From contig JAETUG010000005.1 of NCBI GenBank assembly GCA_021768705.1, forward strand, positions 37,226 to 101,225: DNA of 64,000 nt, written 5' to 3'. This stretch comes from Bacillota bacterium. Lineage in GTDB: Bacteria > Bacillota > Clostridia > Lachnospirales > Anaerotignaceae. Both the position numbers and the translations under genes were made by a program. Shown here one piece after another: positions 58,964 through 64,000 of this stretch. Each line of letters begins with the position of its first letter. The first letter of the stretch is position 1. The notes beneath the pieces were generated by a model. The model was not told the DNA's origin, did not search any database, and saw only the letters and a list, made by a program, of their open reading frames with translations.

Positions 58964-59382
58964 GGCAGATCATCCACGATGAAGATGGGACTTTTTTCTT
59001 CTGCTTTTTTCTCCTTTTCAAACAAGCTCTCTCGCTTGCCCAAAAGCTCCGCCGCTTTCATCCGCATTTTCGGGTCGGCATCCTCTCGCATCATTCCCGT
59101 CAAAAAACACAGGATCTCTTCCTTCTCCGCCACTGCTGTCTCTTCTTCCCCTTTCGGCATGATTTTTTCTTCCTGCACTGCTGTCTGCTCCTTCTGCCTT
59201 TGTATCTCCTCCTGGATTTTCTCCATCCGCAGCATGTCGCCCACGGTCCTGCTGATGTTTCGATACCCCAACAGCTTCGCCGCATCCAAAGGTTTCATCC
59301 CTGCAGCGCAGAGCCTGCAAAATTCCTTCTGCCGTTCCGTCAGTTTTCTCTCTGCCACATTTGCATCGCCTCCTTTCTCCAC
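58960..59382 (-). CDS. Terminase small subunit
   Basis: 140 residues. ERKLTERQKEFCRLCAAGMKPLDAAKLLGYRNISRTVGDML is the N-terminal helix-turn-helix of the terminase_2 family; an acidic coiled-coil middle and a C-terminal segment (FIVDDLP) follow. It binds the packaging start on DNA. 29 bases after the sigma-like gene. Confidence 0.9.
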   Translation of the reverse strand: MEKGGDANVAERKLTERQKEFCRLCAAGMKPLDAAKLLGYRNISRTVGDMLRMEKIQEEIQRQKEQTAVQEEKIMPKGEEETAVAEKEEILCFLTGMMREDADPKMRMKAAELLGKRESLFEKEKKAEEKSPIFIVDDLP

Positions 59383-59411
59383 TGCTCCCTCAATATATCC
59401 CCTTCCAACTC

Positions 59412-59870
59412 TTACATAGTCTCATCCTTCTCCATCTGCAGCAGCTTTTCCAATATTCTGTCCTGCATCCGAAACAACGTAGCTCGGCTCATGTGCAGCT
59501 TCATCCCAATAAAATCAAAGCCGCACCCTTTCTCGTATCGCATCTGGATGTATTCCTGTTCTTCCTCCGTCAACTCCTGCAGCAGCCCGTCCATCTGCTT
59601 TTTCTGCTCCATGATTTCCAAAATCTCTCCCTGCAGCTTCTCCATATCTCCTTCATACTGCCTGTCAATGTTCTCCATCATCTGAGCCACCGCCGCAGAA
59701 TCATTCTCCGCCATCAATTTCTTCTGCTCTTCCCGCAGCTTGATGATTCGTTTCATCTTCTCCTGTCTCCGTCCGCATTTCTCTGCTGCGCATCCCCAGT
59801 CCAGCAGCCGTATTTTCATCCGCCCCTTGTCGCTGTCCATTCTTCCTTTCACATATGCCTTCCATCCCAA
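59412..59870 (-). CDS. Sigma-70 region-4-like activator (Xpf/ArpU-type) heading the phage operon
   Basis: 152 residues from a TTG (59868-59870) which has AGGAGG 10 bases upstream; the next ATG is less well placed. A coiled-coil middle (RRQEKMKRIIKLREEQKKLM...MENIDRQYEGDMEKLQGEIL) leads to a region-4-like HTH: LTEEEQEYIQMRYEKGCGFDFIGMKLHMSRATLFRMQDRI. In PBSX the Xpf factor drives the late operon; this protein may do the same or act on the packaging start. It is the first gene after a LexA-box promoter. Confidence 0.82.
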   Translation of the reverse strand: MGWKAYVKGRMDSDKGRMKIRLLDWGCAAEKCGRRQEKMKRIIKLREEQKKLMAENDSAAVAQMMENIDRQYEGDMEKLQGEILEIMEQKKQMDGLLQELTEEEQEYIQMRYEKGCGFDFIGMKLHMSRATLFRMQDRILEKLLQMEKDETM

Positions 59871-59924
59871 TTTCTTTTCCCCTCCTATTTATCAAACATA
59901 TATTCTTATTTTTAGTTCATTTTA

Positions 59925-59936
59925 GAACGTTTGTTC
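59925..59936. promoter_or_regulatory. LexA (SOS) operator
   Basis: GAACGTTTGTTC: a perfect GAAC-N4-GTTC palindrome. On the minus strand AGAACAAACGTTCT fits the Bacillus consensus CGAACRNRYGTTCG in all twelve inner bases. It lies just after the -10 and over the likely start, an ideal repressor position. Confidence 0.85.
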
Positions 59937-59941
59937 TTATT

Positions 59942-59972
59942 ATTATCTATCATTTCCCTTTCCCCTTGTCAA
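59942..59972 (-). promoter_or_regulatory. Promoter of the phage-like operon
   Basis: Minus strand TTGACA (59972-59967), 19-base spacer, GATAAT (59947-59942). The spacer is 2 bases long of ideal, but the hexamers are strong. Transcription would start near 59935, inside the LexA box. Confidence 0.65.
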
Positions 59973-60020
59973 TAGTAAATGAGATCAATGAGACTATCAG
60001 AAACCATCCCCCTTTTTTCC

Positions 60021-60059
60021 AAAAGAAAAAGAACCCCAAGTCCTTTCAACTTGAGGTTC
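60021..60059 (-). terminator. Terminator of the MPN-LysM gene
   Basis: Minus strand GAACCTCAAG-loop-CTTGGGGTTC then TTTTTCTTTT. It separates this gene from the phage operon promoter. Confidence 0.85.
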
Positions 60060-60065
60060 TCTCCC

Positions 60066-61247
60066 TTATCCTTCGGGAATCCACAGTGCCTGTCCTTCAT
60101 AGATCATATCTGCATTCTTTAATCCATTTGCCTCCATGATCCTTGTGATTCCGCTGTTATCTCCATAAAATTTTCTGCTGATATATCCTAAACTATCTCC
60201 GCTTTCCACGACATATTTTTTATTTGTCACTTTTTCTGTTGTTGCAGGCTCCTCTGCATGGGCATTTTTTGCCTCCTGTACGGCAAAAACGCTTTGCACC
60301 TTCACCCCTTCGAAGTCCTCCGCCAAGGTCTGATAGGAGGTCTGCATCGCCAATAATTCCGTTTCCACTGTCCGCAGCCTGTCCAGGCTCTGCATCATCG
60401 CCAGCCCCATGCAGACGCAGACCGCACAAAGCACACAGCTTACTGTTGCCAGCAGTCGGTCATGCTCCTTCTTTGCCTGCTTCACTTCCTTCTCCCGCTT
60501 CTGCAGTACCCGCCGAATCTCCTTCGCCGCATCCATCCGCTCTTCTGCCGAGGGCTTTCTTCTTTGCCGCTCTCTGGGTGCTGCCTCTTCTGCTGCAAAA
60601 GCCGCTGCTTCCGTCTGGGGGCTTGTCCCTTCCTGAGCTTCCCCTCTGGGGCGGATCATGCTGTTCTCCAGCATGTATTCCTGCATCTCCCTGTTCCTGT
60701 CATAGTAGACAAAATATCCTTTGGCCTGTCGCAGCCCTGTTCCGTCCTCATTGTAGATATAAAATGTATCCAGCTTGTCCATGGTATCCACCACAAACAA
60801 CACCTGCCATTTTTCCTTGAAATATTCCTTGTGGAAAACTTCGTCCCGTGCCATCAAAAATGCCCCAAAGCTGGGCTGGCAATGGACCCAACCCACAATA
60901 TTCATCCCTTTAAAATAGGTCTGCATTTGCCCACCGATGTATTCCCATGTCTCTTCGCTGAAGCATTCTACGCCGTTCTGCTGCACTGTTTCTTTTCCCT
61001 GAATAGCCCCGGAGATCACCAGCACATCCTGTCCTTCGATCTCATAATGCTTCCCGATCAGTGCCGCCAGCTTTTCCTTTCCGCCGCCGCTTCTGCCGTA
61101 TTGATACAGATATGTATAGACATAATCCTCCACAAAGATCTTCACATGGTTCTCAATGCTCCCCATCTGCTTCGTTCGCGCAGGCATGGAAAACTTCTTT
61201 CCCGCCGTGCCATATAAATTGCTGTCGCCGTCAAAATAATATTGCAT
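60066..61247 (-). CDS. Membrane protein with degenerate MPN (JAMM-like) domain and LysM domain
   Basis: About 393 residues from the ATG at 61245-61247 behind AGGAGGAAGCAGC; the track adds 45 unsupported residues. Residues ~20-190 resemble an MPN/JAMM domain, but the metal motif HxHx7SxxD reads HCQPSFGAFLMARD, so the second His and the Ser are lost. A charged, predicted coiled-coil segment (RRKPSAEERMDAAKEIRRVL) precedes one helix (LLATVSCVLCAVCVCMGLAM), a second coiled coil and a C-terminal LysM (KYVVESGDSLGYISRKFYGD...IYEGQALWIPEG). Predicted: MPN inside the cell, LysM at the wall. Function unknown. Confidence 0.8.
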   Translation of the reverse strand: MQYYFDGDSNLYGTAGKKFSMPARTKQMGSIENHVKIFVEDYVYTYLYQYGRSGGGKEKLAALIGKHYEIEGQDVLVISGAIQGKETVQQNGVECFSEETWEYIGGQMQTYFKGMNIVGWVHCQPSFGAFLMARDEVFHKEYFKEKWQVLFVVDTMDKLDTFYIYNEDGTGLRQAKGYFVYYDRNREMQEYMLENSMIRPRGEAQEGTSPQTEAAAFAAEEAAPRERQRRKPSAEERMDAAKEIRRVLQKREKEVKQAKKEHDRLLATVSCVLCAVCVCMGLAMMQSLDRLRTVETELLAMQTSYQTLAEDFEGVKVQSVFAVQEAKNAHAEEPATTEKVTNKKYVVESGDSLGYISRKFYGDNSGITRIMEANGLKNADMIYEGQALWIPEG

Positions 61248-61442
61248 GCTGCTTCCTCCTTTTGCGTTGTTCTCGTTGCTCAGACTGAAAATCGTATCTT
61301 TCCATTCCTGTCTACAAAGATACCATTTCTTCTTTGCATATCCTGTCAAACGCTGTCGCCGCAGCCCCTTTTTCATCAGCAAAAGCCGCCCTTTTTCGCT
61401 GTTGAAAAAGGAGCGGCTCGCTCATTCCAATATATATTTTCT

Positions 61443-63023
61443 TTACATCAACGGTGCCAGCACCTTCAGCAGCCATCCCTCCAGCCGCAACAGCAGTGTC
61501 CCCCGTTTATAATTCTCCAAAGTGATCTCCTGACATTTTTCCAAAGTAGCCTGAAAATCCTTCTCAATAGTTTCGATTTCATCCACCTGATACAAAAATG
61601 CCCCACATTCAAAATGCAGATACAGGCTCCTGTAATCCAGATTGATAGTACCCACCACAGCCTTCTCATCGTCGCTGGTAAATACTTTTGCGTGAACAAA
61701 ACCCGGTGTATATTCGTAAATCTTTACCCCTGCCTTCAACAGCGCAGGGTAATGATTCTTCGCCAAAGCAAAAGCAAATTTTTTATCAGGCACATGGGGC
61801 AGGATCAGCTTCACATCCACACCCCGTTTTGCCGCAAAGCTCAGCGCCGTGATCATCCTCTGGTCGATAATCAAATATGGCGTCATAATATGCACATACT
61901 CCTTGGCACGGTTCAGGATATCCATGTAAACCGTTTCTCCGATCAGCTCGTCATCAAAGGGGCTGTCCCCATAGGGCATAACGAACCCCGTGGCATTCTG
62001 GTCTATTTCCTCTTTTTCCAGATATTCTCCATATTCCACCTGCTTTTCGGAAACGCTCCACATCTGCAAAAACATCATGGTCAGTCCCTGCACTGCGTCC
62101 CCTCTCAGCATCACCGCCGTGTCCTTCCAGTGGCCGTGCTTCACCACTCGGTTGATATATTCATCCCCAATGTTGATGCCTCCCGTAAAGCCCACCTTTC
62201 CGTCAATGACGAGGATCTTTCGATGGTCGCGGTTATTGTAATGGGTAGAAAGAATAGGGCGGATCGGTGCAAACATCTTGCATTGGATGCCCTTTGCCTT
62301 CAATTCCTCCGGATATTTGTAAGGCAGATCAAACATAGCGCAAGTCCCGTCGTACATCACCCGCACCTCTACGCCTGCCTTCGCTTTTTCCTCCAATAGC
62401 TGTAGGATTTTTTCCCACATATATCCTTCCTTCAGAATAAAATATTCCATAAAAATGAATTTCTCCGCCTTTGCCAGTTCCTCCAGCATAGCTTCAAATT
62501 TATCCTCACCCAAAGGGAAATATTTCACCTTCGTATTTTGATACACAGGAAAATTTCCGTTTTTATGTACATATCCTGCCAGTCTGGCCGTGCCCTTGTC
62601 CGCAGTTTCCAAAGCCTGCAGCACGTTCTTATCCTGCTGTACATAATCTTCCGTATGCCTGTAAATGCTGTTCAGCCGTTTTTCCAGAAATCGATATCCC
62701 GGCTGCATTTTTACATATAAATATAACGCCCCACCCACCAAAGGCAGCAGCATCGTTATAATGGTCCACATGAGCTTTGTTTCTGGGCTTTCCTCTTTGT
62801 TGATGATGACCAGCACAATGCATAGTGCAAAAACCATGTAGCCCCCAAAAGCCATAGGTATGTATTGACCAAAAAAGTTCACCATGCAGAACAGCAACAA
62901 AATTTGAATGATAAAGAGAAGTGCAATCACCGCAGTCCGCCCATAAATCACCCGCATGGCGCCCTGACGTCCTTTTTGCAAAACTGCATTTTCTTCTAAG
63001 ATTTTCTTGTCATCCCTGCTCAT
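61443..63023 (-). CDS. cls: Cardiolipin synthase (PLD family)
   Basis: 526 residues. Two N-terminal membrane helices (VIALLFIIQILLLFCMVNFF; MAFGGYMVFALCIVLVII) and a third hydrophobic stretch are followed by two HxKx4D motifs, HRKILVIDGKVGFTGG and HAKVFTSDDEKAVVGT, the pair of phospholipase D active sites that join two phosphatidylglycerols. It overlaps the (p)ppGpp synthetase stop as ATGA, so the two are coupled. Confidence 0.93.
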   Translation of the reverse strand: MSRDDKKILEENAVLQKGRQGAMRVIYGRTAVIALLFIIQILLLFCMVNFFGQYIPMAFGGYMVFALCIVLVIINKEESPETKLMWTIITMLLPLVGGALYLYVKMQPGYRFLEKRLNSIYRHTEDYVQQDKNVLQALETADKGTARLAGYVHKNGNFPVYQNTKVKYFPLGEDKFEAMLEELAKAEKFIFMEYFILKEGYMWEKILQLLEEKAKAGVEVRVMYDGTCAMFDLPYKYPEELKAKGIQCKMFAPIRPILSTHYNNRDHRKILVIDGKVGFTGGINIGDEYINRVVKHGHWKDTAVMLRGDAVQGLTMMFLQMWSVSEKQVEYGEYLEKEEIDQNATGFVMPYGDSPFDDELIGETVYMDILNRAKEYVHIMTPYLIIDQRMITALSFAAKRGVDVKLILPHVPDKKFAFALAKNHYPALLKAGVKIYEYTPGFVHAKVFTSDDEKAVVGTINLDYRSLYLHFECGAFLYQVDEIETIEKDFQATLEKCQEITLENYKRGTLLLRLEGWLLKVLAPLM

Positions 63024-63694
63024 TCTCGGCTCGCCTCAATCCGATCTCTCAATGCCTGCATCCGCAGATCCAACATACTGCTGGCTTCGGCGCACTTGCT
63101 CAATTCTCTGGATATCTCCTCTGCATTTTCAATGTTTTTCTTATATTTCAACTTATGCTCCAAACTTGCCCAGAAATCCATAGCGATCGTTCTAAATTGT
63201 ACTTCCACCTTCATATTTTTCTTTTCATTGGATAAAAAGATTGGAATTTCCAGGATCAAATGCAGACTTCTGTATCCATTTGGTTTCGGATTCACAATGT
63301 AATCCTTTACCTCCAATACTCTGATATCATCCTGAACTGTCAGCATTTTGGCTGTCATATAAATATCATCAGGAAAAGAACAGATCACCCGGATGCCCGC
63401 AACATCTGCCAGGTTATCTTCGATTCCTTGTACGCTCATCTCATATCCCTTCCGCTGCATTTTTTCAATGATACTTTTGGGAGATTTGATTCTGCTCTTG
63501 ATGGATTCAAAAGGATTGCGGTTGTTTTTCATGGTAAATTCTGCATTCAAAACATTCAGCTTCGTCTCCACTTCCATCAGTGCGCATCTGTATTGCATCA
63601 TCAGTTCCATAAATGGTCTTGCCTGCTGCAGCAGCACCTCAGGAAATTCAGATGATGTCAATGATTCCAAATCGAATTCTTTTTTTAATTCCAT
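63020..63694 (-). CDS. Small alarmone synthetase (RelQ/YjbM-type (p)ppGpp synthetase)
   Basis: About 224 residues from the ATG at 63692-63694 with AGGAGGCGGAATGG; the longer track start has no site. RelA/SpoT synthetase blocks: RIKSPKSIIEKMQRKG, DLADVAGIRVICSFPDDIY, KPNGYRSLHLILEIPIF and VEVQFRTIAMDFWASLEHKL. No HD hydrolase, TGS or ACT domain, so it is the stand-alone small type. Coupled to cls. Confidence 0.9.
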   Translation of the reverse strand: MELKKEFDLESLTSSEFPEVLLQQARPFMELMMQYRCALMEVETKLNVLNAEFTMKNNRNPFESIKSRIKSPKSIIEKMQRKGYEMSVQGIEDNLADVAGIRVICSFPDDIYMTAKMLTVQDDIRVLEVKDYIVNPKPNGYRSLHLILEIPIFLSNEKKNMKVEVQFRTIAMDFWASLEHKLKYKKNIENAEEISRELSKCAEASSMLDLRMQALRDRIEASRE

Positions 63695-63833
63695 CCATTC
63701 CGCCTCCTTTTCTATTATGTAAACAGTATAGCATATCCCTCGAATCTTGTCTATTTTCTGTTTCACCATGCGGTCATAGAGCCTTCTGGCTCCTGTTCTC
63801 TCGTATTCCCTTTCCCTGGTTACGTAAAATTTC

Positions 63834-63866
63834 ATAAAAAAAGAGACCTCTAAAAGAGGTCTCTTA
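63834..63866 (-). terminator. Terminator of etfA
   Basis: Minus strand AGAGACCTCT-TTT-AGAGGTCTCT then TTTTTTT. Confidence 0.87.
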
Positions 63867-63876
63867 AAAACTAATT

Positions 63877-64000
63877 CAGTTTACATTAGCTGTTTGCTTT
63901 CGCTTCTTTGTATTTTCTTACAGCTTCAGCCAGTTTAGGCAGGATCTGTTTCAGATCGCCAACGATACCCAGGTCAGCTACTTCGAAAATAGGAGCGGAT
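63877..64000 (-). CDS. etfA: Electron transfer flavoprotein alpha subunit, C-terminal end only
   Basis: The last ~40 codons, open at the window edge. SAPIFEVADLGIVGDLKQIL-PKLAEAVRKY is the highly conserved FAD-domain end of EtfA, and the gene stops with TGA at 63877-63879. EtfAB moves electrons from acyl-CoA dehydrogenases or takes part in flavin bifurcation in anaerobes. The rest lies outside the window. Confidence 0.85.

Noticed and set aside
46000-60060. Flanking att-site repeats for the phage-like region
   Set aside because: I compared the two ends by eye (46000-46160 and 59880-60060) and found no shared direct repeat; there is also no integrase or tRNA at either side. A computed self-alignment would be decisive.

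Overview
The window reads as a chromosome segment of an anaerobic low-to-mid GC Gram-positive bacterium of the class Clostridia, most like the Lachnospirales. Support comes from pyruvate:ferredoxin oxidoreductase, an electron-transfer-flavoprotein alpha tail, a methionine T-box, strong AGGAGG ribosome sites, the secG-rnr-smpB-ssrA order and a PBSX-type phage module. Species cannot be set from sequence alone. Most genes lie on the minus strand. Both edges cut a gene: birA at the left and etfA at the right.

Layout: 1-7.5 kb is housekeeping (birA, rlmD, S1 protein, purC, rsfS, a nadD-yqeK fusion, a lipase-like DUF2974 protein, yhbY). 7.5-11.5 kb is a peptide-use island (cupin regulator, two M19 dipeptidases, a DUF819 carrier). 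11.8-18.5 kb is a pyk/pfkA/dnaE block with a TRAP (mtrB) homologue inside it. 18.7-21.8 kb is a MacAB-like export system. 22-24.7 kb is a T-box-controlled metY-metA pair for methionine synthesis by O-acetylhomoserine. 24.7-25.5 kb is a barnase/barstar pair. 25.6-29.1 kb is pyruvate:ferredoxin oxidoreductase. 29.8-31.9 kb holds two envelope proteins with copper-amine-oxidase-like modules, one an L,D-transpeptidase. 32-38.5 kb is a sugar or polyol ABC transporter with a polyol dehydrogenase and xylulokinase. 39-44.5 kb is the ssrA-smpB-rnr-secG region, interrupted by an RDD membrane gene pair, followed by a MATE pump.

The most unusual part is 46.1-59.95 kb. It is one unbroken minus-strand operon encoding a phage head and contractile tail: sigma-like factor, small and large terminase, portal, scaffold, capsid, connectors, sheath, tube, chaperones, LysM/XkdP, XkdQ and XkdR-XkdU baseplate proteins. 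All reading frames are intact. There is no integrase, repressor, replication gene, holin, endolysin or tail fibre, and no normal tape-measure gene. It starts at a consensus-like promoter overlapped by a perfect Gram-positive LexA box (GAAC-N4-GTTC). Inside it, a second copy of the tail chaperone carries a textbook -1 frameshift signal (A AAA AAC, 7-nt spacer, stem-loop). This copy sits directly before a roughly 227-residue gene in the place where a tape measure would be expected. I read the locus as a domesticated, DNA-damage-induced particle with a head and a very short contractile tail, similar in logic to PBSX or a gene transfer agent but with a distinct gene order.

The right end (60-64 kb) holds a membrane protein with a degenerate MPN/JAMM domain and a LysM domain, a cardiolipin synthase overlapping a small (p)ppGpp synthetase, and the end of etfA. 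No tRNA, rRNA, CRISPR array or transposase was seen.
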